Positions 1 through 9,161 of a DNA stretch of 64,000 nt are shown in pieces. Source of the stretch: Ruegeria_C sp041537925. GTDB taxonomy: Bacteria > Pseudomonadota > Alphaproteobacteria > Rhodobacterales > Rhodobacteraceae. A program made the position numbers and the translations under genes. The DNA is taken from NCBI RefSeq assembly GCF_041537925.1, contig NZ_JBGOSH010000004.1:1-64000 (forward strand), given 5' to 3'. Within the stretch, counting starts at the first letter, position 1; every line of letters begins with the position of its first letter. A model generated the notes under the pieces. It was not told the DNA's origin. It worked only from the letters and a program-made list of their open reading frames with translations, and did no database searches.

Positions 1-147
1 TACCCCAGCGCGGCAGAGGTTGCCGGCGCCATAACCCCCGTCCCGGGAGGCGTAGGCCCCATGACAATCGCCTGCCTCCTCGCAAACACACTCACAGCAG
101 CATCCCGCGCAAATGACCTGCAAGAACCAGAAGGCCTAACGGCCTAG
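1..147 (+). CDS. folD: FolD C-terminus (5' end outside the window)
   Basis: The last 48 residues of the bifunctional methylenetetrahydrofolate dehydrogenase/cyclohydrolase, a cytosolic enzyme that interconverts one-carbon tetrahydrofolates using NADP. Frame 1 is open from the window edge to TAG at 145-147. It carries the family's C-terminal signature TPVPGGVGPMTIA followed by LLANT, which lies at the dinucleotide-binding face. The stop codon shares its bases with the stop of the convergent thioesterase gene through the palindrome CTAG, so the two genes overlap tail to tail by 4 nt. Only the C-terminus is visible, so catalytic residues cannot be checked. Confidence 0.9.
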   Translation, partial: YPSAAEVAGAITPVPGGVGPMTIACLLANTLTAASRANDLQEPEGLTA

Positions 148-551
148 GGCGCGACGGGTACCATCGTGCCCTGCAACAAGGCGATATGGGTTTCGGTATC
201 GTCCCGCAGGGCATAGACATCCGCCGCCACCACGATCAACCGGCGGCCGGGTTTTACCACCCGGCCAACCGCGCGCAGATGCTGACCCCGCGCGGGCGCG
301 AGCAGGTTTATCTTCATTTCGGCCGTCATCACCTCTTGTGGCGGTTTCAGCATCGTCAACGCGGCATATCCCGCGGCCGAATCCCCGAGGGCGAAACTCA
401 GGGCCGCATGGGCGGCGCCATGTTGCTGCAGGGCGGTCTCGAGAACAGGCGCGCTCAGAACCACTCGGCCTTCTGCGACCTCGTCGATGCACGCGCCGAA
501 CGTCTTCATCATCGACTGGCGCGCAAAACTGTCCCTGATACGCTGTTCCAT
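144..551 (-). CDS. PaaI-family hotdog thioesterase
   Basis: A small single-domain hotdog-fold protein (about 135 residues) of the PaaI/DUF4442 thioesterase type, expected to hydrolyse acyl-CoA thioesters in the cytosol; the substrate cannot be read from the sequence. Typical family features are the QQHGAAHAALSFALGDSAAG stretch (the hotdog helix) and a later strand pattern with INLLAPARG and GRVVKPGRRL. The start used is the ATG beginning MEQRIRDSF; an in-frame GTG at 596 would add 15 residues that do not look like part of the fold. Neither start has a strong ribosome binding site. It converges on folD with overlapping stop codons. Confidence 0.75.
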   Translation of the reverse strand: MEQRIRDSFARQSMMKTFGACIDEVAEGRVVLSAPVLETALQQHGAAHAALSFALGDSAAGYAALTMLKPPQEVMTAEMKINLLAPARGQHLRAVGRVVKPGRRLIVVAADVYALRDDTETHIALLQGTMVPVAP

Positions 552-618
552 ATACCTGATAGTATCCCTGCTTGTCGCTGCCAATGTGGTTAGCACAGAT
601 GGGGCCAGGTGGTCGCCT

Positions 619-1281
619 CTATCGCGGCATCGGCACTGCGCGCGGTGGTGAGCCGGTCAGGATGGCCAGCGCATCGGGGCGCATCAGGTCACGCAGGACC
701 GGCTCGTCGCAATGCAGCCCGCCAGTATAGGTGCCATAGGCGGGCAACAGAATCCTGTCCCGGTCGAGCAAGAACGCAGCGCGAGTGATGTTAAGGCCGC
801 GGGTCCGGACCCGCGCCTTTGGGTGGTAATGCCCCGAGATCTCGCCGGTTGCGCCCGGCGTGGCGATGTGGCGGAAACTAACGGTGTCGAACCTGAGCTC
901 GTGCCGGTGTCCGCCGCCGATCTCGACCGGGCCGGGGTCATGATTGCCCTCGATCCAAGTCCAGTCGCGCCCTGCCTGCAGCGAAGCGATCCACTGCCTG
1001 TCGCTTTCACCAAGCGCGCGCGCCGCATCCAGATCGTCGAAACTGTCGCCCAGGCAGATTACGATACGCGCCCCCGTCTGGTCCAGATCATCGGCCAGAC
1101 GGCTGAGCGTGTCGCGGGTCTCGTAAGGCGGCAGCGCAGGCGCGCCGCGGCGGGCAATCCGTTCGGACTTGCCAAGATGCAGGTCCGATACGCAAAGCAG
1201 CCCCCAATCCGGCCACCAGAGTGCACCGGACCCAAGCGCCATCAACTGCTTACCTGCAAATTCGAAATCAAGTCCTTTCAT
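619..1281 (-). CDS. pdeM: ligase-associated DNA repair endonuclease PdeM (calcineurin-like phosphoesterase)
   Basis: A 220-residue calcineurin-type metallophosphoesterase matching the PdeM component of the ligase-associated DNA damage response module. Metal-binding motifs are in the expected order: SDLHLGK near residue 32, LGDSFDD near 78, GNHD near 113 and GHYHPKAR near 151. It lies downstream of the DEXH helicase on the same strand with a gap of about 40 nt, so the two are probably co-transcribed. In many bacteria these genes sit beside a DNA ligase and an MBL-fold exonuclease; neither is adjacent here. The family assignment rests on the motifs plus the helicase neighbour; its substrate is not shown by the sequence. 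Confidence 0.85.
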   Translation of the reverse strand: MKGLDFEFAGKQLMALGSGALWWPDWGLLCVSDLHLGKSERIARRGAPALPPYETRDTLSRLADDLDQTGARIVICLGDSFDDLDAARALGESDRQWIASLQAGRDWTWIEGNHDPGPVEIGGGHRHELRFDTVSFRHIATPGATGEISGHYHPKARVRTRGLNITRAAFLLDRDRILLPAYGTYTGGLHCDEPVLRDLMRPDALAILTGSPPRAVPMPR

Positions 1282-1321
1282 GCCCCGTTCTTCCCTCGGG
1301 TTTCACCTCTGTGCAAGTCTT

Positions 1322-3730
1322 TCATGACGTCAGCCCGGCCTCGGACAGCAGGCGATCACTTTCTTCGGCCAGCAGCCGTTCTTCGGCAGATCCCTTGACC
1401 GGCACCTTGCCAACCTCAAGCAGCAAAGGCGCAGCCAATGGCGTGATCCGGTCCAGCCGCTCCAGATCGATCCGGTCGCCGACTCGCGCGATCATCTCTT
1501 CGATGCGGCCGAAATCGACCAACCCGCGCATCGCCTCATCCCGGGTGATCTGCATCAACACATGATCGGGGTCGTATTTCAGCAGCGTGTCATAAAGGAT
1601 ATCCGACGAAAACGTCGCTTGTCGCCCGCTTTTGCGCTGCCCGGCGGTGTTGCGCTCGATCAGCCCTGCGATGGTCGCCGAGGCCCGAAAAGTCCGCTTC
1701 ATCACCGCATTGCCCGCCAGCCAGCTGTCCAGCCCGTCGCGCAGCGCCTCCATGCGAAAGAGCGGCGCCGCGTCGGTCAGCGCGTCCAGCCCCCAGATCA
1801 GCGTGGCGTAGTCGGTCGAAACAAAGCCCAGCGGGTGCAGCCCGATCTCTTCCATCCGCTTGGTTAGAAGCAGGCCGAGCGTCTGCATCGCGTTGCGCCC
1901 GGCAAAGCCGTAGACGCAAACATGCTCTTGCCCGTCATGGGGGAAGCTTTCGACCAGCAACCGGCCCCGCCGCGGGAGTTGTGACACCTCACGTTGCAGG
2001 GTCAGCCACTCGGTGGTGTGTCGTGGCAGTTGCGGCCAGCTATCCTGCGCAAACATGTCAAGGATGCGGGCGCTGAGCTGGGTGGAGGTTGCAAATTTCG
2101 TCCCCATGAAGGTGGCGATCTTGGGCTTCTTGTCGGCGCGGCGGGTGACCTCGACGGTCATCTCGCGCAATCCCTCATAGCGCACGATCTGCCCGCCGAT
2201 CAGAAACGTGTCGCCCGGTGTCAGCGACGCGGCAAAGCCTTCCTCGATCTCGCCCAATGGCTTGCCGCCGCGGTTGCGCATTAGCCGGACCTTGAGGGTG
2301 TCTGTGTCCTGAATGGTGCCGATATTCATCCTGATCCGCGCCGCCGCGCGGGGGTCGCGCAGCTGCCATTGCCCGTCGGGGCGCTGTTGCAACCGTTGCC
2401 AGCGGTCATAGGCCCGCAGGGCATAGCCGCCGGTGGCGCAGAAATCGAGACAATCGTCGAATTCCGCGCGGGTCAGATCGGCGAAGGGGCCGGCGGAGGT
2501 CATCTGCATATAAAGCGCATCCGCTTCAAACGGACCGGCTGCGGCGGCGATCAGGATATGCTGGCAGAGCACATCGCGGGGTCCGCGCCCGCGCGGATCA
2601 CCGTCCAGATCATGCGCCTTGACTGCTTCCAGCGCGGCAACACATTCCACCACCTCGAACCGGTTGGCGGGCACCAACAGCGCCTTGGAGGGCGCGTTAT
2701 AGCGGTGATTTGCGCGTCCGATCCGCTGTACTAGCCGCTTGACGTTCTTGGGCGCACCGATCTGGATCACCAGATCGACATCGCCCCAATCAATCCCCAG
2801 ATCGAGCGAGCCGGTGCAGACGATGGCCCGCAGGTCGCCCCGCACCATTGCGGCCTCGACCCGCTGGCGCTGCTGCCGGTCGAGCGAGCCGTGATGGATG
2901 CCGATCGGCAGCCCCTCGTCATTGGCAAGCCACAGATTGTGAAAGAAAATTTCCGCCTGCGCGCGGGTGTTGTGAAAGATCAGCGTGGTCTTGTGTTGGC
3001 GCACTTGATCCAGCACCGCCGGGATCGCATAGGCCGCGCCGCCGCCGGACCAGGGCGGCATGTCCTCGGTTTCCAACATGGCGATATCGGGGTCCGGGCC
3101 GGGATCGGCCAGCAGGACAACGCAGGGATCGGGGTGGCGGGCCAAGAGCTGGGCGATGGCGCTTGGATCCTCGACTGTGGCCGAAAGCCCCACGCGCCGC
3201 AGGTTGGGACAGAGCGCTTGCAATCGCGCCAGCGCCAGCATCAGCTGATCGCCCCGTTTGCTCTCAGCCAGCGCGTGAATCTCATCGACCACCACCCGCT
3301 GCACCCCGGCAAACATGCGCGGCGCATCTTCGTAGGAGGTCAGCAGCGCCAGGCTTTCCGGCGTGGTCAGCAGGATATGCGGCGGGTCGGCGCGCTGGCG
3401 CTTCTTCTGCGTGGCCGACGTATCGCCGGTGCGGTCCTCGATCCGGATCGGCAGCCCGATCTCGTCCACCGGCGTGCGCAGGTTGCGCTTGATATCGGCT
3501 GCCAGCGCCTTGAGCGGTGAGACATAGAGTGTGTGCAGGCCATCATGGCTGCCGTCAGCCAGTTCCGCCAGCGTTGGCAGGAAACCAGCCATCGTCTTGC
3601 CGCCCCCCGTGGGCGCGATCAGCAGCGTCGCCGGGTCTTGCGCACGGTCGAACATATCCTGCTGATGTGGATGTATCGACCAGCCTTTGGCCGAGAACCA
3701 GGTCTGAATTGCGGGGGGAATCTGCGACAT
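1322..3730 (-). CDS. ligase-associated DEXH-box helicase (Lhr-like)
   Basis: A superfamily 2 helicase of about 802 residues resembling the short Lhr-type helicase of ligase-associated repair modules. Visible motifs are Walker A APTGGGKTMAGF near residue 40, motif Ia VSPLKALA, DEIHAL as the DExH box, GLSATV as motif III, and QRIGRANHR as motif VI. After these follow the winged-helix region and the Lhr-specific C-terminal part. The start at MSQIPPAIQTWF is preferred because family proteins begin close to the Q-motif; upstream in-frame codons are low-complexity. It is followed by pdeM on the same strand. The likely role is ATP-driven DNA unwinding in repair, inferred from the family. Confidence 0.87.
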   Translation of the reverse strand: MSQIPPAIQTWFSAKGWSIHPHQQDMFDRAQDPATLLIAPTGGGKTMAGFLPTLAELADGSHDGLHTLYVSPLKALAADIKRNLRTPVDEIGLPIRIEDRTGDTSATQKKRQRADPPHILLTTPESLALLTSYEDAPRMFAGVQRVVVDEIHALAESKRGDQLMLALARLQALCPNLRRVGLSATVEDPSAIAQLLARHPDPCVVLLADPGPDPDIAMLETEDMPPWSGGGAAYAIPAVLDQVRQHKTTLIFHNTRAQAEIFFHNLWLANDEGLPIGIHHGSLDRQQRQRVEAAMVRGDLRAIVCTGSLDLGIDWGDVDLVIQIGAPKNVKRLVQRIGRANHRYNAPSKALLVPANRFEVVECVAALEAVKAHDLDGDPRGRGPRDVLCQHILIAAAAGPFEADALYMQMTSAGPFADLTRAEFDDCLDFCATGGYALRAYDRWQRLQQRPDGQWQLRDPRAAARIRMNIGTIQDTDTLKVRLMRNRGGKPLGEIEEGFAASLTPGDTFLIGGQIVRYEGLREMTVEVTRRADKKPKIATFMGTKFATSTQLSARILDMFAQDSWPQLPRHTTEWLTLQREVSQLPRRGRLLVESFPHDGQEHVCVYGFAGRNAMQTLGLLLTKRMEEIGLHPLGFVSTDYATLIWGLDALTDAAPLFRMEALRDGLDSWLAGNAVMKRTFRASATIAGLIERNTAGQRKSGRQATFSSDILYDTLLKYDPDHVLMQITRDEAMRGLVDFGRIEEMIARVGDRIDLERLDRITPLAAPLLLEVGKVPVKGSAEERLLAEESDRLLSEAGLTS

Positions 3731-3792
3731 TGCAGACAGCTTACCGCAGCGGTTTCCCCTTTGGAACGGGTGCACGTGCCCTGTGAACGGGC

Positions 3793-5100
3793 CTAGTGAA
3801 TGATCTCTTCTTCTTTCACGAACATGTTCGCCCAGGCGCGATCGATCAAGTCAGGCCGCATCTGATAAGGGATACCCTCGAACTCACAGATGGCGATCAT
3901 CTGGTCGATCAGGAAGATAGGCTGATAGTTTGCATAGACATTGTCGATGGTCGGGTATTTGACCTTGAGCAGATGCACCAGCGCATCCTCGTCCAGCGGC
4001 ATGCCTTTCTTGCGCGCCACCAGCGCAAAAATCTTCAGGAAGTTTTCCTGATCCGGTCCGTCGATCTTGATCTTGAAGAAGATCCGCCGCAGCGCCGCCT
4101 TGTCGAAGATTTCGTTGGGGTGGAAGTTGGTCGAGAAGATGACCAGCGTGTCGAACGGCACTTCGAACTTTTCACCCGATTGCAGGGCGAGGATGTCCTT
4201 GCTTTCTTCCAGCGGGACGATCCAGCGGTTGATCAGGGCCTGCGGTGGTTCGGCCTGACGACCAAGGTCGTCGACGATGAAGATGCCACCGGTTGATTTC
4301 AGTTGCAGCGGGGCCTGATAGGTGCGCGCGGTCGGGTTGTAGACCAGATCGAGCATCGACAGCGACAGCTCGCCCCCGGTGACCACGGTGGGGCGTTCGC
4401 ACATCACATAGCGGCTATCGAAGCGTTTGCGGCGGCGCAACTGTGTCGGATCGTCAGCCTCTTGCTCTATGGCGTTATGCACGATCGGGTCATAGACGGT
4501 GATGACCTGACCGGCATATTCGATGGCGCGTGGCACGTAGACCTTATCTCCCAGCGCGTCGCGGATGCCGTTCGAGATCGAGGATTTCCCGTTGCCCGGC
4601 GGGCCGTACATCAGGATCGACCGCCCGGCGCTGACGGCGGGGCCGAGGTGATCCAGCAGGCTGTCGGGCAGAACCAAATGGCCCATCGCGTTGGTCAGTT
4701 GCTCACGCGTGACCTGGATGTTGCGGATCGACTGGCGCTTGACCTGCTCGCTATATACTTCCAGCGGCACCGGCATCGCGCCGAAATATTCCGACTGGCT
4801 CAGCGCATCCAGCGCGCGTGAGCGGCCTGCATCGGTCAGTTGATAGCCCATTTCGTTGCCGTTGTTGGCGTTGAGCGTGCCCGTCGCCTCCAGCAGTTTC
4901 TGATCGCGGGACAGATCGACAATTTCCTGCGTCACCGATCCGGGCAGGCAGATCGCTTCGGCGATCTCGCTGACCATCTCGAGGTTTTTGCGGAAAATCG
5001 TCTTTAGCAAAATGTCCCGCATCATCACGATCGGAAGGCGCATTTCGGCAAGCCCGTTGGGGGCAGGGGGCGCCATGACATTGGGGGTCTGCATATTCAT
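3793..5100 (-). CDS. AAA+ ATPase appended to the tad locus (MoxR-like)
   Basis: A cytosolic ATPase of about 435 residues with a single AAA+ module in its middle. Walker A is GPPGNGKSS (lysine near residue 172), Walker B is IFIVDDLGRQ, and the sensor region contains VIFSTNFHP. The first 130 residues look like a winged-helix-type N-terminal domain. It is the last gene of the pilus gene run, about 116 nt after cpaA on the same strand, so it may support pilus assembly or energise a partner, but no direct function can be read. The ATG at 5100 is preferred over an in-frame TTG two codons upstream. It could also be an unrelated MoxR-type chaperone that happens to lie here. Confidence 0.75.
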   Translation of the reverse strand: MNMQTPNVMAPPAPNGLAEMRLPIVMMRDILLKTIFRKNLEMVSEIAEAICLPGSVTQEIVDLSRDQKLLEATGTLNANNGNEMGYQLTDAGRSRALDALSQSEYFGAMPVPLEVYSEQVKRQSIRNIQVTREQLTNAMGHLVLPDSLLDHLGPAVSAGRSILMYGPPGNGKSSISNGIRDALGDKVYVPRAIEYAGQVITVYDPIVHNAIEQEADDPTQLRRRKRFDSRYVMCERPTVVTGGELSLSMLDLVYNPTARTYQAPLQLKSTGGIFIVDDLGRQAEPPQALINRWIVPLEESKDILALQSGEKFEVPFDTLVIFSTNFHPNEIFDKAALRRIFFKIKIDGPDQENFLKIFALVARKKGMPLDEDALVHLLKVKYPTIDNVYANYQPIFLIDQMIAICEFEGIPYQMRPDLIDRAWANMFVKEEEIIH

Positions 5101-5216
5101 CGGCAAAATCCGTCTTGGGCTGGCTCATCAAAACGCTGCGGTGTCTCCGCATGGGGCGAAACTGCCCGCCCATTGTGGCAGCAGAAGGGCAAAGCCGGGG
5201 CGGAGGCGGGGATTGT

Positions 5217-5711
5217 TCAACTTCCGTAAACAGCACCCAGCACGAGATAGAGCGCCAGCGTGAAGCCAAGGCTCAGCCCCATGGGGAATTTCCGGCCCAT
5301 ATCCCAACTTTTCCAATCCGGTACCACCCGGCGTAGGGCAGTGTGTTTGGCCAGACAATGGGTGGCCACCGCCGCCAGAAGGCTGGCGCAGAGGATCATG
5401 AAAACAAGGGACAGATCGCCAAGTGCGATGTAGGGTGCTGCGGCAGCCAAAAACTTGGCGTCGCCTGCTCCCATCGCACCGGCTGCGTTCAGGGCAATGC
5501 CCACGATCAGCACAATAACCAACTGCGCCAACTGCCAGCCATAAGCAGGAAAGCTCATCAAGAACGGTCCCATCACCACAAAGATCAGTGCCAGCGCTAT
5601 AACGGCCTGGTTGGTGATCCGCATTTCGCGCAGATCGGTGAAGGCCACATAGAAGCAGAGCGGCAGCACCAGCGGAAGGAACCACAGCGCGACCAGGGAC
5701 GGAATCGCCAT
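5217..5711 (-). CDS. cpaA: prepilin peptidase CpaA/TadV
   Basis: An integral-membrane aspartyl protease of the A24 family that removes the leader of Flp prepilins at the inner membrane. The protein has 164 residues and about four to five hydrophobic segments, the short form without a methyltransferase domain that is usual for CpaA/TadV. Both catalytic aspartates are visible: D26 in TDLREMRI and D84 in the GxGD motif MGAGDAKF. The ATG lies 3 nt after the stop of the TPR lipoprotein gene, so translation is probably coupled. Its substrates should be the Flp pilin at 15618-15830 and perhaps the pilin-like protein at 15334-15540. Confidence 0.92.
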   Translation of the reverse strand: MAIPSLVALWFLPLVLPLCFYVAFTDLREMRITNQAVIALALIFVVMGPFLMSFPAYGWQLAQLVIVLIVGIALNAAGAMGAGDAKFLAAAAPYIALGDLSLVFMILCASLLAAVATHCLAKHTALRRVVPDWKSWDMGRKFPMGLSLGFTLALYLVLGAVYGS

Positions 5712-5714
5712 AGC

Positions 5715-6563
5715 TCAGGCGCTTTCCAATGCGCGTAGCGAGTTGATCGCCTCTTCGAAATGCTGGGGATGGGTTTTGACGGCATCACGCAGCAAAGCCT
5801 TGCCCTTGGTGACATCGCCCTGCTTGATCGCGGTCAGCGCCATTGTGTGCAGCAACTGTGCCCGCTCAACCTGATTCATCGGTACCACCGGCAGCGTGTA
5901 GTTACCCTGCGCGCCACGTGCCAGAACCAGGTTGTTCTTTGCGGTGAACAGGGTGCGATCCTGCCGGATCGCCTCACCAAACAACTTTTCGGCTTCGGCA
6001 TACTGGCCGCGTGTCAACTTGGAATAGCCCCAGTTGTTGGTCACGGCGGCGGGTTTCGTCGTCAGACCAACGGCGGTTTCATAAAAGCTGTCGGCGCGTT
6101 TCCATTCCTTGTTGGCATCGGCCACCATCGCCTCAAGCCGATAGCGTTTGAAAGTCTCGTGGGTCGGCGGCACCTTGTCCAGCGTCTCCTCGGCCTTTTT
6201 CCAATCGCCATTACGGATGTAGGCATCGGCCAGCTCGACCGAGTCGGCGTCGTTGGCGCCTTCCATCTCGACTACCTTGGACCAGGTTGAGACCGCTTCG
6301 GTGTTGCGCTTGGCCCGCACCAGCGACATGGCCAGACCGCGCTGAAGGTCGATCCGGTCCGGTGCGGTATTGGTGGCGCGTTGGAAATAAGTGACCGCCT
6401 CGTTCGGGTCTCCGACCGTTAGCATCACGTCGTTGATGCCGGTCTCGTCGATGACGTTCACATCCTGCAGCGCCCGTTCGACGGCCTGATCTTCCTTGCT
6501 CACACACGCGGAAAGCCCGAGCCCGCCTGCAACAAGTGCCGGGATCAAAATAAGGTGGCGCAT
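5715..6563 (-). CDS. tadD: TPR lipoprotein, TadD-like (second copy)
   Basis: A 282-residue tetratricopeptide protein with a lipoprotein signal: a hydrophobic N-terminus ends in the lipobox LSAC, placing the acylated cysteine at residue 20. Several helix-pair repeats follow, for example around AVTYFQRATNTAPD, AVSTWSKVVEM and AEKLFGEAIRQD. TadD proteins are outer-membrane pilotin-like lipoproteins needed for Flp pilus assembly, thought to help the secretin. The ATG is preceded by AAAGGA at good spacing. It follows a shorter TPR lipoprotein gene and precedes cpaA by 3 nt. Two adjacent TPR lipoproteins suggest a duplicated or divided TadD function. Confidence 0.85.
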   Translation of the reverse strand: MRHLILIPALVAGGLGLSACVSKEDQAVERALQDVNVIDETGINDVMLTVGDPNEAVTYFQRATNTAPDRIDLQRGLAMSLVRAKRNTEAVSTWSKVVEMEGANDADSVELADAYIRNGDWKKAEETLDKVPPTHETFKRYRLEAMVADANKEWKRADSFYETAVGLTTKPAAVTNNWGYSKLTRGQYAEAEKLFGEAIRQDRTLFTAKNNLVLARGAQGNYTLPVVPMNQVERAQLLHTMALTAIKQGDVTKGKALLRDAVKTHPQHFEEAINSLRALESA

Positions 6564-6590
6564 TTTTGCGTCCTTTTACTGCTCTATCCG

Positions 6591-7178
6591 TTATGGCGTC
6601 TTGCGGATCAGGAACTGCCCCTCACTCCGCTGCACCAGCTTATATTCGTCGTTTGCCTCAGGCGCATTATTAGCAGGATTTTCAGATTTTGCGAGTGCTA
6701 TCCGCAGATTGTCCCGGATTGAGTCACTTTGGCCATTGTCCAGAGCATAGGCTTTTTTGAACACTTGGGTGGCCTCGGCGGTCTCGCCTTTTTCCATCAG
6801 AAGCACGCCCAAATTGTTCCAAGCCTCGGGCCAGTCCGGCGTATCTGTGACGGCGCGGCGCAGCATGACCTCAGCTTGCCCCAACCGGCCCAGTTCAAGA
6901 TTGGCTGTGCCCAGACCGGTCAGGATTTCCGGCGTCATTCCCTGTTCCAGCGCGGCGCGGGTGAAGGCATCCATCGCAAGCTCATACTCGCCAGCAGCCA
7001 TCAGTCGATGGCCAACTTCGACTCCGTCCACCGCCTGCGCCCCGTGATCGATACCGGGGGGGTAGGGATCGTCCGGCAGCGTAACCTCATCGGATGTCGA
7101 ACACGAAACCACCGCCGCGAGGGCGGCGGTGGCGATGAGGTGTTTCAGACTTGGTGCGGTTACGTTCACACCTTCCAC
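6591..7178 (-). CDS. tadD: TPR lipoprotein TadD
   Basis: A 195-residue TPR protein with an N-terminal lipoprotein signal (LAAVVSCSTS, lipid cysteine near residue 26). At least three TPR units are visible, among them ELAMDAFTRAALEQG, QAEVMLRRAVTDTPD and EATQVFKKAYALD. It begins 7 nt after the stop of tadC, as expected for tadD in a tad operon. The open frame starts at GTG 7178; a second in-frame GTG three codons later is also possible, and the purine-rich GGAAGG lies between them, so the start is uncertain by a few residues. The likely role is outer-membrane assembly of the Flp secretin. Confidence 0.87.
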   Translation of the reverse strand: MEGVNVTAPSLKHLIATAALAAVVSCSTSDEVTLPDDPYPPGIDHGAQAVDGVEVGHRLMAAGEYELAMDAFTRAALEQGMTPEILTGLGTANLELGRLGQAEVMLRRAVTDTPDWPEAWNNLGVLLMEKGETAEATQVFKKAYALDNGQSDSIRDNLRIALAKSENPANNAPEANDEYKLVQRSEGQFLIRKTP

Positions 7179-7185
7179 TTTCGTA

Positions 7186-8169
7186 TTAGCCAGAACTCAT
7201 ATTGCCCAAGTCCATGATGCCCTTTGCCGAAGGTCCGACAAGAATGACCAGCAGGGGCGGGACGGTCAGGGTCATTGTGGCAAGTGTCATTTTTGTTGGC
7301 AACTTGTTTGCAGCCTCTTCGGCGCGCATCACGCGTTTGTCACGCATCTCGCCGGCATAGACCCTGAGCGCCTCGGCGATTGACGTGCCGAAGCTGGCGG
7401 ACTGGATCATCACCGTCACAAAAGACGAGACATCGGTAACATCACAGCGCGTCGCGAAGTCACGCAGAACCTTGTCTTTCTCTTTACCGGCTTTCATCTC
7501 ATAGGCGACCATCTCGAACTCATCCGCCAAATAAGGGTAAGAGGCGCGCAACTCGGCGGCAACTCGAACGATGGCCTGATCCAGCGACTGCCCGGCCTCG
7601 ACACAGACTAGCATCATGTCGAGCGAATCCGGAAAGCCCGAGATAATGGCCTGTTTGCGTTCTTCGACGCGCCGGGTGATCCAGTATTTCGGCAGGAAAT
7701 ACCCCGCCAGCCCCGGCCCGAACACATACATCAGCTGTGTTGTACCTTCGAGGTCCTGATCGCCGACGATGATCGTCACATAAACCACGCCAATCAAAAG
7801 GCCGATCAGTCCTAGGACAAATTGGGAGAAATGGAAGAAGCGGATCGCATCCTTAGACCGGTAACCGGCTTGCCGCATCTTGAGCTGCATCGCCGTGTAT
7901 TCCTCGGCATCCTGCGGCTCGAGAAAGTTTGCAAACCGGTCAAGCTGTTCGTTCCGGCTGCCTTGACGCAGTTGCTCTTTCTTGGTCTTTGCCTTGGGCT
8001 TCGGGTTCACGTCCCGCTTGAGCTTCTTGAGCGGATCCTCAGGCTGATTGAGGATGAAGGGAAGCGTCACCAGGATCATGAACAAGCCCGCGACACCCAC
8101 TACGATGAGCGGGCCGAACTCGCCCAGGTTTTCGGTCAGGAGGTCATTGATTTGCTGCAGGAATTCCAT
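7186..8169 (-). CDS. tadC: TadC, inner-membrane platform protein
   Basis: A GspF/T2SF-family membrane protein of 327 residues that forms the inner-membrane platform of the Tad pilus machine with TadB. Hydrophobic segments are visible near residues 20-38 and 115-160 and at the C-terminus (MTLTVPPLLVILVGPS). The cytoplasmic T2SF domain occupies roughly residues 180-300 (SGFPDSLDMMLVCVEAGQSLDQAI). A strong GGAGG site lies 5 nt before the ATG. It follows tadB by 12 nt and precedes tadD by 7 nt. Confidence 0.93.
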   Translation of the reverse strand: MEFLQQINDLLTENLGEFGPLIVVGVAGLFMILVTLPFILNQPEDPLKKLKRDVNPKPKAKTKKEQLRQGSRNEQLDRFANFLEPQDAEEYTAMQLKMRQAGYRSKDAIRFFHFSQFVLGLIGLLIGVVYVTIIVGDQDLEGTTQLMYVFGPGLAGYFLPKYWITRRVEERKQAIISGFPDSLDMMLVCVEAGQSLDQAIVRVAAELRASYPYLADEFEMVAYEMKAGKEKDKVLRDFATRCDVTDVSSFVTVMIQSASFGTSIAEALRVYAGEMRDKRVMRAEEAANKLPTKMTLATMTLTVPPLLVILVGPSAKGIMDLGNMSSG

Positions 8170-8181
8170 CGGTCCTCCGGT

Positions 8182-9150
8182 TCAGACTTTGATATTCGTC
8201 AAGATGCGCATGACGATCAGGTTGGCCGTTAGCATGATGCCAACGAAGAAACAGGCTGGAATGTACCAGGGGTGATCCATGACACCGTCATAATAGCCGG
8301 GATCGTTGACTAGGATCACCATCAGGCAGACCAGCGGAAAGGCCGACAGAAACTTGCCCGACCATTGCGCCTCGGCAGTGATCGCCTTGACCCGGCGAAA
8401 CAGCCGGAACCGCGCGCGGATCACCTTGGCCAGACCTTCGAGAACTTCGGCCAGGTTACCGCCCGATTGCTGCTGGATCGAGACCGCGACCGACAGGAAC
8501 CGCAAATCCTGGATATCCAGGCGTTCGGCCATTTCTTTGAGCGCGTCGCTGACATCGCGACCATACGAGGCTTCGTCCGATATGACACCGAACTCGGTTG
8601 CGATCGGATCGCTGGCCTCTTTCGCCACGATCTGGATCGAGGCAACGAAGGGGTGACCGACACGCAGCGACCGGACCATCAGTTCGACTGCATCGGGCAG
8701 TTGTTCCTCGATCAAGGACATGCGTTTCTTTGCCTTGTGGTTCACCCAGATATAGACCGCGCTAACGCCAATCAGGGCCGAGGCGGCGATGCGCAGCGGC
8801 GGCTCGGTTTCAGTGCCGATGCTCAGGCCGACAAAGGCAACGACGCCCACACCGATCATGATCATGATCAATTGGCGCGGAGTGAAGGCGATCGCCGCCT
8901 TCTGCGCCTTGTCCGCCAGCAGCGAATAGAGCGGGATCGACTGGCTGCGCATATGCTGCTGCATTTCCTTGCGCAGTTGCTCGAGCACCTCCTCGCGACC
9001 GACGCCTTTGTCCAGCATGTCCAGACGGCGGTTCACCCGGTTGTTCAGGCTGATCGACTTGCCGAAAAACAGCAGGTAGACGCCCTCGACCAGGAAAAGC
9101 ACACCGACGAATATCCCGATGTAGATGAGTGGCTCTGCGCTGATAGTCAT
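8182..9150 (-). CDS. tadB: TadB, inner-membrane platform protein
   Basis: A second T2SF-family platform protein (322 residues), paired with TadC. The first hydrophobic segment is near residues 8-28, two more near 95-135, and a C-terminal pair around VCLMVILVND and ACFFVGIMLTANLIV. The T2SF domain core EQLPDAVELMVRSLRVGHP and the conserved SIQQQSGGNLAEVLEGLA are typical. AGGGGA precedes the ATG, and the gene begins 11 nt after tadA. TadB and TadC probably form a heteromeric platform turned by the TadA ATPase. Confidence 0.93.
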   Translation of the reverse strand: MTISAEPLIYIGIFVGVLFLVEGVYLLFFGKSISLNNRVNRRLDMLDKGVGREEVLEQLRKEMQQHMRSQSIPLYSLLADKAQKAAIAFTPRQLIMIMIGVGVVAFVGLSIGTETEPPLRIAASALIGVSAVYIWVNHKAKKRMSLIEEQLPDAVELMVRSLRVGHPFVASIQIVAKEASDPIATEFGVISDEASYGRDVSDALKEMAERLDIQDLRFLSVAVSIQQQSGGNLAEVLEGLAKVIRARFRLFRRVKAITAEAQWSGKFLSAFPLVCLMVILVNDPGYYDGVMDHPWYIPACFFVGIMLTANLIVMRILTNIKV

Positions 9151-9161
9151 GGCCTGTTCCC

